The notes under the pieces are model-generated. The model saw only the letters and a list, made by a program, of their open reading frames with translations, ran no database searches and was not told where the DNA came from. Shown here piece by piece: positions 8,874-19,268 of a stretch of 64,000 bases of DNA (position 1 is the first letter of the stretch; each line of letters starts with the position of its first letter). This stretch comes from Achromobacter ruhlandii (GTDB lineage: Bacteria > Pseudomonadota > Gammaproteobacteria > Burkholderiales > Burkholderiaceae_B), in the NCBI RefSeq assembly GCF_902859695.1, contig NZ_CADIJL010000004.1, positions 186,001-250,000 of the forward strand. The letters run 5' to 3'. A program made the position numbers and the translations under genes.

Positions 8874-9677
8874 TCAGGCGACGTCGATGGTGCGTTCCTG
8901 GCGCAGGCGCTGTACCGCGTCCAGTCCGTAGTGCGCATAGACCAGGGCGGAGAACACTGGCAGGATGATCCAGGCTGGCGGCAACAGGTTCAGCAGCGCA
9001 CAGATCAGCCCGATGATCCAGAAGCCGCCGTTGTTGCGTTCCAGGATGAGTTTGCGCTCGGCCGGGCTGGCGTGCTCGACGATGGCGTCGACCCGCATCA
9101 TGCGCGAGAAGGCGAAGGTCCACCAGAAGATCGGCAGCACCAGGGCCATCGGCGGCACCAGCCATAACGGCAGGGTGAATAGCCAACCGAGCACGAACGC
9201 CCCCGACACCCAGACGGCGTTCCAGACGCTGACGGTGGTGGCCAGCTTGCCCTGCCGGCTGAGGCCGGCATATTCGCGCTGGCTCACGTGGCGCAGCACC
9301 AGCGGCATGACGAAAACCGCCGCGATCGCCAGGCCCAGCACGCCCGACAGCGGCAGCAGGATAGACACCGCGACCAGCGGCACCAGGTAGAGCTTGAGCG
9401 AGAACAGCCCCATCGCCAGCAGCCATTCGTCGGTGCGGTTGATGAAGTCCCAGTGCGAGGCCTGCGCGGCGAGCCAGTCGGTCAGGGGCGTCCAGAACAG
9501 CCAGAACAGGAGCAGCGCGCCGACCAGCGCGATCAGGAAGGGCAACAGCAGCGCGAATAGCATCGTCGGATGGCACTGCGACACCAGCGCGCGCTTGAAG
9601 GCCTGTGCCACGCCGCCCATGCTGCGGGCGAAGCGGCCGGTGCCGGGCATCTCGGTATCAGGGCGCAGGACAGGCAT
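8874..9677 (-). CDS. EI24-domain (CysZ-like) membrane protein
   Basis: 267 residues with about six hydrophobic segments (for example MLFALLLPFLIALVGALLLFWLF and LYLVPLVAVSILLPLSGVLGLAIAAVFV). The LVLRHVSQREYAGL motif and NNGGFWIIGLICALLNLLPPAWIILPVFSALVYAHY near the C-terminus fit the EI24/CysZ family of inner-membrane proteins. CysZ carries sulfate, but for this branch transport has not been shown. It is divergent from the thioredoxin-like gene at 9741 and followed by the MoCF-domain gene. Confidence 0.82.
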   Translation of the reverse strand: MPVLRPDTEMPGTGRFARSMGGVAQAFKRALVSQCHPTMLFALLLPFLIALVGALLLFWLFWTPLTDWLAAQASHWDFINRTDEWLLAMGLFSLKLYLVPLVAVSILLPLSGVLGLAIAAVFVMPLVLRHVSQREYAGLSRQGKLATTVSVWNAVWVSGAFVLGWLFTLPLWLVPPMALVLPIFWWTFAFSRMMRVDAIVEHASPAERKLILERNNGGFWIIGLICALLNLLPPAWIILPVFSALVYAHYGLDAVQRLRQERTIDVA

Positions 9678-9740
9678 GGCGGGAGAAATGGAAGGTGATC
9701 ATCCCGGGTATGATAGTCAAACACGCTTTCCCGCGCTCGT

Positions 9741-10124
9741 ATGACATTACTGGTTCCCGGCTCCGATCTCACCGCCCTGCGCGCCCAACTGGCGGCCTCG
9801 CCCAAGGCCTGGCTGGTGGCGTGTTTCTGCGCCGCCTGGTGCGACACCTGCGAAGAATACAAACCAAAGCTGCGCGCCCTGTCCAGCGCCCTGCCGCAGC
9901 ATGTTTTCGCCTGGATCGACATCGAGGATCACGCCGAATTGCTGGGCGAGGTCGACGTCGAGAACTTCCCCACGCTGCTGATCCAGATCGGCGGCCGCGT
10001 GGTGTTCTACGGCCCGATGCTGCCGCACATCGGCCATCTGGAACGTCTGCTGGAAAGCCTGGACGAACGCAGCGCGGCGGTCACCTCGGCGCTACCCGAT
10101 TTGCCCCGCCTGCTCGCCGCCTGA
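9741..10124 (+). CDS. Thioredoxin-family protein
   Basis: 127 residues of thioredoxin fold with a W-C-D-T-C active site at C34 and C37, then the cis-proline region NFPTLLIQIGGRVVFYGP. No signal peptide is visible, so it should be cytoplasmic. The active-site dipeptide Asp-Thr differs from the Gly-Pro of housekeeping thioredoxin, suggesting a specialised reductant. Its substrate is unknown. Confidence 0.85.
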   Translation: MTLLVPGSDLTALRAQLAASPKAWLVACFCAAWCDTCEEYKPKLRALSSALPQHVFAWIDIEDHAELLGEVDVENFPTLLIQIGGRVVFYGPMLPHIGHLERLLESLDERSAAVTSALPDLPRLLAA

Positions 10125-10179
10125 CGGCCACGCCGGACCGGAGATCCACGCCCCCGGGGAGGCTCGGCCCAATTCGCCG

Positions 10180-10956
10180 TTATTGCTGCAACAAGGCGCC
10201 GATGGCTTGCGCCGCCCCGCGCAGCAGCGGCACGATCTCACGCACCCGGGCGTCCGTCATGCGGTTGTGGGTCGCGGCGACCGTGACAGCGGCCAGCAAC
10301 AGACCGCTCTCGCCATACACGGGGACACCTAGCGCGCTGATGCCGGGCACCGCGCGATTGGCGATGTGCGCGTAGCCAGCCTTTGCCACCAGCGCGCAAT
10401 GCGCGCGGACATCGTCGGCGTCCAATTCCCCATATGCCCCAAGCCGCGGCGCAACGGCCTCGATGATGCGTTTCTGTTCCGCGGCCGGTAACGCCGCCAG
10501 CAGCGCCAGGCCGCCCGCGCTGACCCCCAGGGGTTGGCGGCTGCCCAGCGGCAGCGCCGGCGTCTGCACGGGATAGGTCCCCTGGATGCGATTGATGCAG
10601 ACGGCGTCGTCGCCGCTGCGCACAAACAGGAACGTCGTATCGCCCGTCACGCGCGCAAGGTCCGCCAGGGTGGCCGTGCTCAGGTCGCGCAGATTGAAAC
10701 GATGCGCCGCCGCCAGGCCCAGCTCGAACACCAGGGGACCCAGCCGGTAACGACGGGTCGCGGCATCCTGCACCGCCATGCCTTGCGCGACGAGCGCCTT
10801 CAGCAGCCGATGCATGGTGGGCCGCGTCAATTGTGCGGCCTGCGCCAGATCGACCAGCCGCAGGCCGGCATCGGCTTGGCGCGCCAACAGTTTGAGCACC
10901 AGCACCGCCCGGGTAATGCCTTGGGCGCCATCGACCCGCGCGAGAGAATCATTCAT
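10180..10956 (-). CDS. IclR family transcriptional regulator
   Basis: 258 residues: winged HTH (GITRAVLVLKLLARQADAGLRLVDLAQAAQLTRPTMHRLLKALV) plus IclR effector domain (CINRIQGTYPVQTPALPLGSRQPLGVSAGGLALL). It is divergent from the deacetylase-asparaginase-MFS set that begins at 11131. Two identical palindromes lie in the 174-base gap between them, so this protein very likely controls both directions. Confidence 0.9.
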   Translation of the reverse strand: MNDSLARVDGAQGITRAVLVLKLLARQADAGLRLVDLAQAAQLTRPTMHRLLKALVAQGMAVQDAATRRYRLGPLVFELGLAAAHRFNLRDLSTATLADLARVTGDTTFLFVRSGDDAVCINRIQGTYPVQTPALPLGSRQPLGVSAGGLALLAALPAAEQKRIIEAVAPRLGAYGELDADDVRAHCALVAKAGYAHIANRAVPGISALGVPVYGESGLLLAAVTVAATHNRMTDARVREIVPLLRGAAQAIGALLQQ

Positions 10957-10959
10957 GCT

Positions 10960-10976
10960 ATTCCAATTAGTGGAAT
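10960..10976. promoter_or_regulatory. Operator palindrome 1 (ATTCCA-N5-TGGAAT)
   Basis: ATTCCA at 10960-10965 and TGGAAT at 10971-10976, five bases apart, four bases upstream of the IclR-type start codon. An identical copy is centred 109 bases away. Location suggests autorepression by the IclR-type protein. Confidence 0.65.
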
Positions 10977-11000
10977 TATTTTCGGTTGTGTTGCGAGCGA

Positions 11001-11027
11001 ATTTATCGCAACGCTAGCATTTATCGC
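11001..11027. repeat. Direct repeat ATTTATCGC in the same divergent region
   Basis: ATTTATCGC occurs at 11001-11009 and 11019-11027, 18 bases apart on the same face of the helix within two turns, between the two palindromic operators. It may be a second regulator site or part of the promoter; no further assignment is possible. Confidence 0.35.
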
Positions 11028-11068
11028 CAGTTGCTGGAGTATTTCACCGAATCATTGATTTCCATTTA

Positions 11069-11085
11069 ATTCCAAATAATGGAAT
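11069..11085. promoter_or_regulatory. Operator palindrome 2 (ATTCCA-N5-TGGAAT)
   Basis: ATTCCA at 11069-11074 and TGGAAT at 11080-11085, with the same arms and spacing as palindrome 1. It lies 45 bases before the ATG of the deacetylase-like gene, where a regulator would act on the catabolic operon. Confidence 0.65.
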
Positions 11086-11130
11086 CAGACGTGAACTGCT
11101 CCCGCGTGTTTCCTCACATGGAGCCTGCCG

Positions 11131-12036
11131 ATGAATCCCCCCTCGCCCGTCTGGTCCGCTCGCGATCGCGTCGCCTACGAGCCGATTACCCAACGTCGCC
11201 CATTCGTCCTGCCCGACGGCGCGCGCGTTGCCGTCTGGACCATCGTCAACGTGGAAAACTGGCTGCCGCAACATGCGATGCCGCGCGCCGTCCTGCCTCC
11301 GCCGATGGGACAGCCGTTGCTGCCGGACATTCCCAATTGGTGCTGGCACGAGTACGGCATGCGCGTCGGCTTCTGGCGCTTCCTCGAGACCTTGGGCGCG
11401 CGCGGTCTGAAGGCCACGCTGGCGGTCAATGGCACCGCCTGCCGCGAATACGCCCAGGCTTGCCAGGCGGCGCTGGCGGCAGGCTGGGAATTCATGGGCC
11501 ACGGCCATGTGCAGCAACCGATGCACCGGGTGGCGGACCAGGCCACGGCGATCCGCGACACGATCGCGGCCATCCGTGATGTCACCGGCCAGGCGCCGCG
11601 AGGCTGGGAAAGCCCCGGCCTGACCGAGACGGATGACACGATCGACCTGCTGGCCGCCGCCGGCATCGAATACGTGGCCGACTGGGTGCTGGACGACCAG
11701 CCGGTGCCCATCAGGACACGCACGGGAAGCATGCTGTCGGTGCCCTACACCGTCGAACTCAACGATGTCGTCATCTCCGCCGTGCAGCAGCACCGGTCCG
11801 AGGAATTGCTGATCCGCGGCCGCGACCAGTTCGACCAGCTCTACCGGGAAGGGGCGAGCATCCCGCGGGTCATGGCGATCTCGATCCACCCCTATCTGAC
11901 GGGCGCGCCGCATCGCATCCGCTACCTGGCCGAGCTGTACGACCACATCCTGTCGCACCCGGATGTATGTCTGTGCACCGGCGGCGACATTCTCGATATC
12001 TATCGGAATCAAGCCGATCAACCCGAGCAGGCCTAG
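11131..12036 (+). CDS. Polysaccharide deacetylase-fold hydrolase (PuuE/cyclic-amidase type)
   Basis: 301 residues of NodB-like fold. DGARVAVWTIVNVENW, WHEYGMRVGFWRFLETL, GWEFMGHGHVQQPMHR and GWESPGLTETDDT correspond to the metal-independent-looking PuuE/allantoinase branch rather than true chitin deacetylases. There is no signal peptide, so it is cytoplasmic and unlikely to act on cell wall. Members of this branch open cyclic amides (allantoin, cyclic imides). It is the first gene of a set with an asparaginase-fold amidase and an MFS carrier under a divergent IclR regulator, which supports a ring-opening amidase role by inference. Confidence 0.82.
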   Translation: MNPPSPVWSARDRVAYEPITQRRPFVLPDGARVAVWTIVNVENWLPQHAMPRAVLPPPMGQPLLPDIPNWCWHEYGMRVGFWRFLETLGARGLKATLAVNGTACREYAQACQAALAAGWEFMGHGHVQQPMHRVADQATAIRDTIAAIRDVTGQAPRGWESPGLTETDDTIDLLAAAGIEYVADWVLDDQPVPIRTRTGSMLSVPYTVELNDVVISAVQQHRSEELLIRGRDQFDQLYREGASIPRVMAISIHPYLTGAPHRIRYLAELYDHILSHPDVCLCTGGDILDIYRNQADQPEQA

Positions 12037-12049
12037 CCCGGAGCCGAAC

Positions 12050-13048
12050 ATGGACCTTCCCCGCGTTCTCCTGCTGGCCACCGGCGGCACCATCGCCATG
12101 ACGCCCGGCGCCGATGGCGGCATCGCGCCCGCATTGGACGCCCATGCCCTGGTCGCCGCCGTTCCGGGCCTGGCCGCGGTGGCCAGCCTGGAGGTCATCG
12201 CTTTCTCCAACAAACCCGGGGCGTCCCTGACGCAGCAAGATCTCGCACGGCTGGCGGCCTTGATCGAGGAAGGATTCGCCCGCGGCTGCCAGGGCGCGGT
12301 GGTGGTCCAGGGCACCGACACCATCGACGAAACCGCCTTCGCCCTGGAATTGCTGGCGCGCCGCCCGCTGCCCATCGTCGTCACCGGAGCGATGCGCGGC
12401 GCGGCGGCGCCGGGCGCCGACGGGCCCGCCAATCTGCTGGCGGCAGTCACCGTGGCCGCCGCCCCCGCGGCGGCCGGCATGGGCGCGCTGGTGGTGCTTG
12501 GCGACCAGGTGCACGCCGCCCGCCATGCGCAGAAAGCGCATACCACGCTGCCGTCGGCCTTCCATTCGCCCGGCCGGGGACCGCTGGGCACGCTGTGCGA
12601 GGGGCGCCTGCATCTGCACGGCCGACTGACGCTGCTACCCGCGCTGCGGTTTCCGCGCCCATTGCAGGAAGCGCCCATCGCGTTGCTGCGTATCGGCCTG
12701 GACGACGACGGCAGGTTGCTACCCGCGCTACCTGACCTGGGCTTTCGCGGCGCGGTCATCGAGGCGATGGGGGCCGGCCATGTGCCAGGCCACCTGGCTC
12801 CGCTGCTGGGCGACCTGGCGGCGCGGATGCCCGTCGTGCTCAGCACCCGGGTGGCCGCCGGTCCGGTGCTGCGCGCCGCCTATGCCTTCCCCGGATCGGA
12901 GAAGGATCTGCTGTCCCGCGGGCTGATCCATGGCGGCGCGCTGGGGGGCCTGAAGGCACGCCTGCTGCTGCGCCTGCTGCTCGCCACAGGCACTTCCCCG
13001 GAGGCGCTGCCCGCCGAATTCGCCCGACGCTGCGACGCGCTCGCCTAG
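12050..13048 (+). CDS. Asparaginase-family amidohydrolase
   Basis: 332 residues. The first catalytic threonine is in ATGGTIAM (T11) and the second lies in VVQGTDTIDE (residues 87-91); VVTGAMR and the C-terminal domain with STRVAAGPV follow. The N-terminus lacks a signal peptide. Type I/II asparaginases hydrolyse Asn or Gln side-chain amides, but the surrounding genes suggest that a related half-amide could be the true substrate. The ATG at 12050 lies 13 bases after the deacetylase-like gene stops, so the two are co-transcribed. Confidence 0.88.
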   Translation: MDLPRVLLLATGGTIAMTPGADGGIAPALDAHALVAAVPGLAAVASLEVIAFSNKPGASLTQQDLARLAALIEEGFARGCQGAVVVQGTDTIDETAFALELLARRPLPIVVTGAMRGAAAPGADGPANLLAAVTVAAAPAAAGMGALVVLGDQVHAARHAQKAHTTLPSAFHSPGRGPLGTLCEGRLHLHGRLTLLPALRFPRPLQEAPIALLRIGLDDDGRLLPALPDLGFRGAVIEAMGAGHVPGHLAPLLGDLAARMPVVLSTRVAAGPVLRAAYAFPGSEKDLLSRGLIHGGALGGLKARLLLRLLLATGTSPEALPAEFARRCDALA

Positions 13049-13076
13049 GGCCCATCGACATTCAAAGGAGACTGCC

Positions 13077-14297
13077 ATGCAAACGCGCCGCTACGCGCTC
13101 GGGATGTTCGCCGCACTGCTTTTCTCATATGTCATCAACGCCATCGACCGGCAGCTGTTTTCAGTCCTTGCCACGGATGTCCGCAACGCCCTGGGCCTGA
13201 CCTTGCCGCAGGTCGGCCTGGCGTCGACGGTCTTCACGCTGGGCATGGGCCTGGCCGGCATACCCACCGGCTATCTGCTGGGCAAGGTGTCGCGCAAGTC
13301 CGTCACGCTGATCGGGCTGGTCATCTTTTCCGTGGCCACCTTCCTCACCGCCTATGCGAAAGGACTGCCGGACCTGCTGGCCTATCGGTTCATTTCCGGC
13401 CTGGGCGAAGCCATGCAGCTGACGGCGCTGCTCGCCATTGGCACGAGCTACTTTCTGCAGCACCGGGCGGTCGCCGCGAGCTCGCTGAATTTCACATTCG
13501 GCATCGGCGCCATCATCGGTCCCAATCTCGGCGCGGCGATCCTGGCCGCAAGCCACTGGCAGATGCCCTTCATCGTTTTCGGGCTGTCGGGCATCATCGC
13601 CATCATCCTGATCGTGCCGCTGGTCAAACCCTGGTTCAGCGAAGCGCAGGCGCTGCCGACGCAGGCCGAAGACACCGCCAGCCCGGCGGCCGGGACAAGC
13701 CTGTGGGCGCGCACGCCGGCCATGCTGGCCATCGCGACCGCGTTCGCCGGTCTGTCGATCTATGGCTATCTGGGCTTGTATCCCACCTACCTGCGCGAAG
13801 CCCTCGGTTTCAGCCCCAAACAGGCGGCGGGCGCAGTCAGCTTCTACGGCCTGGGCGCCCTGCTATCGCTGCTGGGAGGCTGGCTCGGAGACCGCTACGA
13901 CTATCGCAAACTGTTGTTCGGGTCGCTGCTGCTGTCCGCGTTGGCCGGAGGACTGCTGTTCACCGACCTGGAGAAATCGCTGAGCGCGCACGCCGCCATG
14001 TCGTTCATCTTCGGCGCCGCCATCAGCGGCATGGTGTATGCCAACCTGTCGGCCGGCATCATCAAATCCGTCAGCCGGGCCAAGGCGGCGCAGGCATCCG
14101 GCCTGTTCGTGGCCAGCCTGTATGTGCCCGCGGCCTTCGCCGGGTATTTGCTGGGTCAATTGAAATTGACGCTGGGTTGGACTCAGGCCGGCATTCTCCA
14201 GGTAACGGGCTGCGCGATCCTTGCGGCATTGTTCTCGATCGCGGCCGGCGTGCGACGCCCGGATCCGATCAATACAGCGACGACAAGCGCCCCATGA
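13077..14297 (+). CDS. MFS transporter
   Basis: 406 residues with about 12 hydrophobic helices. The opening YVINAIDRQLFSVLATDVRNALGL and GLGEAMQLTALLAIGTSYF, with the loop between helices 2 and 3 (IPTGYLLGKVSRKSV), match aromatic-acid/organic-anion symporter-like MFS carriers. AAAGGAG stands before the ATG. It is third in the IclR-controlled set, 28 bases after the asparaginase gene, and presumably imports the substrate of the two hydrolases. Confidence 0.9.
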   Translation: MQTRRYALGMFAALLFSYVINAIDRQLFSVLATDVRNALGLTLPQVGLASTVFTLGMGLAGIPTGYLLGKVSRKSVTLIGLVIFSVATFLTAYAKGLPDLLAYRFISGLGEAMQLTALLAIGTSYFLQHRAVAASSLNFTFGIGAIIGPNLGAAILAASHWQMPFIVFGLSGIIAIILIVPLVKPWFSEAQALPTQAEDTASPAAGTSLWARTPAMLAIATAFAGLSIYGYLGLYPTYLREALGFSPKQAAGAVSFYGLGALLSLLGGWLGDRYDYRKLLFGSLLLSALAGGLLFTDLEKSLSAHAAMSFIFGAAISGMVYANLSAGIIKSVSRAKAAQASGLFVASLYVPAAFAGYLLGQLKLTLGWTQAGILQVTGCAILAALFSIAAGVRRPDPINTATTSAP

Positions 14298-14326
14298 ACG
14301 CCGCACCACCGTTGTCTTGAAATAAA

Positions 14327-14351
14327 AAAAGCGTCCATCGAGGACGCTTTT
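14327..14351. terminator. Bidirectional terminator between MFS and rhlE genes
   Basis: AAAAGCGTCC (14327-14336) pairs with GGACGCTTTT (14342-14351) around a five-base loop. A- and T-runs flank the stem on both sides, so it serves both convergent genes. Confidence 0.85.
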
Positions 14352-14397
14352 CCATTGGCGCGGGCCGCATCGACGATGCGGGCGCGCGGCGCTGCCG

Positions 14398-15858
<1,461 letters not shown>

Positions 15859-16100
15859 CAGGGTTAGGCAAGTACCGGGACCAGTGAAAAAGAACAAAAC
15901 GAGAGTGCTGCGAGCACTGCAATGCATATGCATCGGGACAACCGGAACGCGCGCCACGCTCGCGCGGCCACGTGCGAACCACCCGAAGCGCAAGCGCGTC
16001 GCGGGCAATCGGCACCCTGCCTTGCAGGCCAGGTGGCGCATTCTGGTTTCGATACTTATGAGGGCAGTACCAGGCCCGGATTGCTGTGGATAACTTAATT

Positions 16101-17054
16101 TTAGCGCAGCCGGACGCCGGGGCGGTCAAGCCAGTGCCTGGGGGCGACTCCTTTGGCCTGGCGGAAGCTCTTGCTGAAATGGCTCAGGTTGCCGAATCCG
16201 GTGGCCAGCGCGGCGTCGGTGACGCTGTAACCGGCCTCCAGCATGGAGGCCGCGGCGTCCAGCCGGACCGATTTCAGATAGGCATGGACCGAACGGCCGG
16301 CGACCTGGCGAAAGCCGGCCTTGAGCTTCTTTTCGCTCAGGCCGACCTCGCGCGCCAGCCGCGATACTGTCCATTCCTCGCCGTAGCGGGCGTCTATCAG
16401 GCGCCGCGCCTGCGCCAGCTGGCGCCGTTCGCGCGGCGCCGCCGGCGGCTCGCCCGCCGCATCGCTCATGGTTTCGAGCACGATGGCCAGGGCTTCAAGC
16501 GCCTTGGCGCGCATGTACAGGCGGCGCGCGGTGGCGTCTTCGTGGCGGCAGTCAAGCACATCCGCCGCCAGCCGCAACAAGCCTGGCGGCGCGGGAAAGC
16601 CCGCCATCAGCGATCCCGTGGCCGGCACGCTGTGATCGAGCACGAAAGCGCCGCGCAGCGCGGCCAGCGGCCTGCCGCCGGCGCGCAGCAGCCCGGCAGG
16701 TGAATAACGGATGTCCACCAGACGGACATTCTGCCTGCCCGGCATGTGAAACCAGCCGCGAGTCCCGCGCTCACCGGTTTGCACCACGGCCATGCCGGGC
16801 CCCACGGCCAAGGGCTCTCCCCCCTGGATGGACATGCGCGCCCGGCCATCCAGGAAGACCGCGATGCAGAACATCGGCGGGCCTTCGGCGTTGACGTTGA
16901 GCCCGATCGCAGGCGTACCGCTCCAGACGGTCAGGGCCAGGTCGTCGTCACGCGACTCCGAACGCAGCATCGTCATCCACTCGGGCGGCATGGCCACCGC
17001 CGACAGCAACGGATGGTCGGCGCGCGCGATAGACGCGGCGGCGGGGGGCGTCAT
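16101..17054 (-). CDS. AraC family transcriptional regulator of siderophore uptake
   Basis: 317 residues. The C-terminal third has the double HTH (WTVSRLAREVGLSEKKLKAGFRQVAGRSVHAYLKSVRLDAAASMLEAGYSVTDAALATGFGNLSHFSKSFRQAKGVAP), in the PchR/AlcR-like order. The N-terminal domain should sense ligand. It is divergent from the TonB-dependent receptor, so by analogy with PchR it likely activates that receptor when its ferric siderophore is present. ATG at 17054 is chosen; a TTG at 17075 would add seven residues. Confidence 0.87.
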   Translation of the reverse strand: MTPPAAASIARADHPLLSAVAMPPEWMTMLRSESRDDDLALTVWSGTPAIGLNVNAEGPPMFCIAVFLDGRARMSIQGGEPLAVGPGMAVVQTGERGTRGWFHMPGRQNVRLVDIRYSPAGLLRAGGRPLAALRGAFVLDHSVPATGSLMAGFPAPPGLLRLAADVLDCRHEDATARRLYMRAKALEALAIVLETMSDAAGEPPAAPRERRQLAQARRLIDARYGEEWTVSRLAREVGLSEKKLKAGFRQVAGRSVHAYLKSVRLDAAASMLEAGYSVTDAALATGFGNLSHFSKSFRQAKGVAPRHWLDRPGVRLR

Positions 17055-17137
17055 AGCGCCGATGGCGAAATCCAAATTTAGACCCCGATTTGAACAACGG
17101 CGGCACCGAAAACGTCAGCGCGGCGCCTATCAAACAA

Positions 17138-17156
17138 CAATAATTCTCATTAATGA
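17138..17156. promoter_or_regulatory. Putative Fur box upstream of the TonB receptor
   Basis: The AT-rich CAATAATTCTCATTAATGA at 17138-17156 matches the 19-base Fur consensus at about 12 positions, including the central TCATTA half. It lies 27 bases before the preferred receptor ATG at 17183, in the divergent promoter region shared with the AraC-type gene. This is in keeping with iron repression; the match is moderate. Confidence 0.5.
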
Positions 17157-17182
17157 TTCTACCGAAAGCCCGGACCGACAAC

Positions 17183-19258
17183 ATGACGACTGCGTTCCCA
17201 TTCCGACACACCGCGTTGGCGGCCGCTCTATGCGCCCTCGCGCTCCCCGCCGCGGCGCAATCCGTCAGCGAGCTGGCCCCCATCACCGTTACCGCCAGCA
17301 AGCAGGAACAGTCGCTGCGCGACGTCAACGGCGCCGTGGTCGTCGTGCCGGCCGAGGCCCTGCAGGCCGCGCAGATCGACAACACCATGCAGTTGTCTCG
17401 CGTGCTGCCCGGCGTGCAGATGTCCAGCAGCGGCTCGTTCCTATACCCGGTGATCTCGGTTCGCGGCATCACGTCCGCGCAGGACTTCTACAACCCCGCC
17501 CTGACGGTCTATGTGGACGGCGTGCCGCAATTGCCGACGTTCACCTCGCAACTGCTGACCGACGTCGACCGCGTCGAGCTGCTGAAGGGCCCCCAGGGCA
17601 CGCTCTACGGCAAGAGCGCCATGGGCGGCGTCCTCGACATCGTGTCGCGGCAACCGGGCGACGAACCCTATTTCCGCGCCAGCGCCGGCGTTGCCAGCCG
17701 GGACGGGTACCTGTTCAAGGCCAGCGGCGGCGGGCCGCTGGTCGACAACCTGCTGTACGGGTCGGTCACCGCCGTGGCGAACGACGCGCCCGGCCGGCTG
17801 GACAACGCCGCCACCGGCGCCAGCCATGTCGGCGGCGCCTCGGCCAATGCCGGCGCCGCGCGGCTGCGGCTGGCGCCCGCCGGCAGTCCGTGGGAACTGG
17901 GCCTGGCCGTCAGCGGCGAATGCACCCGCGCCAGCCAGGACGCCTACGTCCCGTTCGACGATCTCCATGCCAGCCACGCGTACACCGCGCCGGGCATGCC
18001 GGCGTCGCTGGCCGATTTCTACCAGAAGCGCTGCGGCAACAGCCAGTCGCTGACCGGCCGCTACGACTTCGACGGCTGGCGCTTGAACGCGGTGGCGGCC
18101 TGGCAGGCCCTGCACTACGACCGCCACTACCCCATCGGCCCCAGCTACACCAGCCAGCCCGAGCGCTGGCGCCAGCAGGTGCAGGAGCTGCGCTTGTCCA
18201 CCACCGGCAAGCGCGCCGTCGACGGCGTGTTGGGCCTGTATCGCCAGCGCGTCACCCAATCGCGGGCGGTGTTCAACCAGATGCAGGGGCCGATGCCGCT
18301 GGACACGCACCAGTCCGACTCGCGCAACACCAGCGAATCGCTCGCCGCCTATGCCGACGCCACCTGGCACGCCACCGATGCGCTCGACCTGTCGGCCGGC
18401 CTGCGCTATTCCCACGACAAGGCCGCCACGCGCTATGACGGCCAGACGCTGGATTTCTCCACCTTCGGCCAGACGCCGTTCGGCGGTTCGGGCGCCAGCG
18501 CGGGCAACAGCGTGCTGGGCAAACTGTCGGCCGGCTACCGGCTGTCGCCCGAGTGGCGCGTGTATGCCAACGCCGCGCAGGGCTACAAGCCGGGCGGCTA
18601 CAACCTGGCGCCGTCCAATCCCAGCGACGCCCGCCCCTACGGCAAGGAAAAAGGCCTGAGCTACGAGGTCGGCACGCGCTATGACGGCGACACGCTGCGC
18701 CTGGGCGCCGCCGTCTACCGCACCGACATCCGCGACGCGCAGCTCTATGTCGGCGGAATGGGGCAGCAACACCTGCAGAACGTCGGCAACACCCGCGCCA
18801 CGGGCGTCGAGTTCGACCTGGGCTGGGACGTCTTGGCGCAGTGGACGCTGGGCCTGGACGGCTTCGTCAACCACACCACGTTCCGCAGCTTCGGCGACGC
18901 CTCCGCCTGCCAGGGCTGCGACGGCAACCGGGTGCCGTTCTCGCCGGGCTACGGCCTGACCGCCAGCGCCCGCGGCCACTTCGACACCGGCATCGGGCGG
19001 CTGTCGCCGACCTTGGCCGTGCGGCGCATCGGCGCGCAGTTCTTCGACATCGCCAACACCCTGCGCCAGGACGCCTACACGCTGGTAGACCTCAGCCTGG
19101 CCTGGCGCATCCGGCCGCAGGTCGAGGCCACGCTGTATGCCAACAACCTCACCGACAAGCGCTACCGCACCTTCGCCTTCGCTGGCGGACCGATGGGCAA
19201 CTTCGCCCAGGTCGATCCGGGCCGGACGGTCGGCCTGAACGTCGCCTTCGAATACTAG
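17183..19258 (+). CDS. TonB-dependent siderophore receptor
   Basis: 691 residues with a signal peptide ending about LPAAAQ. A TonB-box-like APITVTA, the plug domain (RVLPGVQMSSSG, ISVRGI, VYVDGVPQLPTF, VDRVELLKGPQGTLYGKSAMGGVLDIVS) and a 22-strand barrel ending in a C-terminal aromatic (AFEY) are visible. It carries a ferric siderophore across the outer membrane using TonB energy. An ATG at 17153 would add ten residues but falls inside the putative Fur box, so 17183 is preferred. Ligand unknown; neighbours give an AraC regulator upstream and a permease ten bases downstream. Confidence 0.93.
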   Translation: MTTAFPFRHTALAAALCALALPAAAQSVSELAPITVTASKQEQSLRDVNGAVVVVPAEALQAAQIDNTMQLSRVLPGVQMSSSGSFLYPVISVRGITSAQDFYNPALTVYVDGVPQLPTFTSQLLTDVDRVELLKGPQGTLYGKSAMGGVLDIVSRQPGDEPYFRASAGVASRDGYLFKASGGGPLVDNLLYGSVTAVANDAPGRLDNAATGASHVGGASANAGAARLRLAPAGSPWELGLAVSGECTRASQDAYVPFDDLHASHAYTAPGMPASLADFYQKRCGNSQSLTGRYDFDGWRLNAVAAWQALHYDRHYPIGPSYTSQPERWRQQVQELRLSTTGKRAVDGVLGLYRQRVTQSRAVFNQMQGPMPLDTHQSDSRNTSESLAAYADATWHATDALDLSAGLRYSHDKAATRYDGQTLDFSTFGQTPFGGSGASAGNSVLGKLSAGYRLSPEWRVYANAAQGYKPGGYNLAPSNPSDARPYGKEKGLSYEVGTRYDGDTLRLGAAVYRTDIRDAQLYVGGMGQQHLQNVGNTRATGVEFDLGWDVLAQWTLGLDGFVNHTTFRSFGDASACQGCDGNRVPFSPGYGLTASARGHFDTGIGRLSPTLAVRRIGAQFFDIANTLRQDAYTLVDLSLAWRIRPQVEATLYANNLTDKRYRTFAFAGGPMGNFAQVDPGRTVGLNVAFEY

Positions 19259-19268
19259 GATCGGCTTC

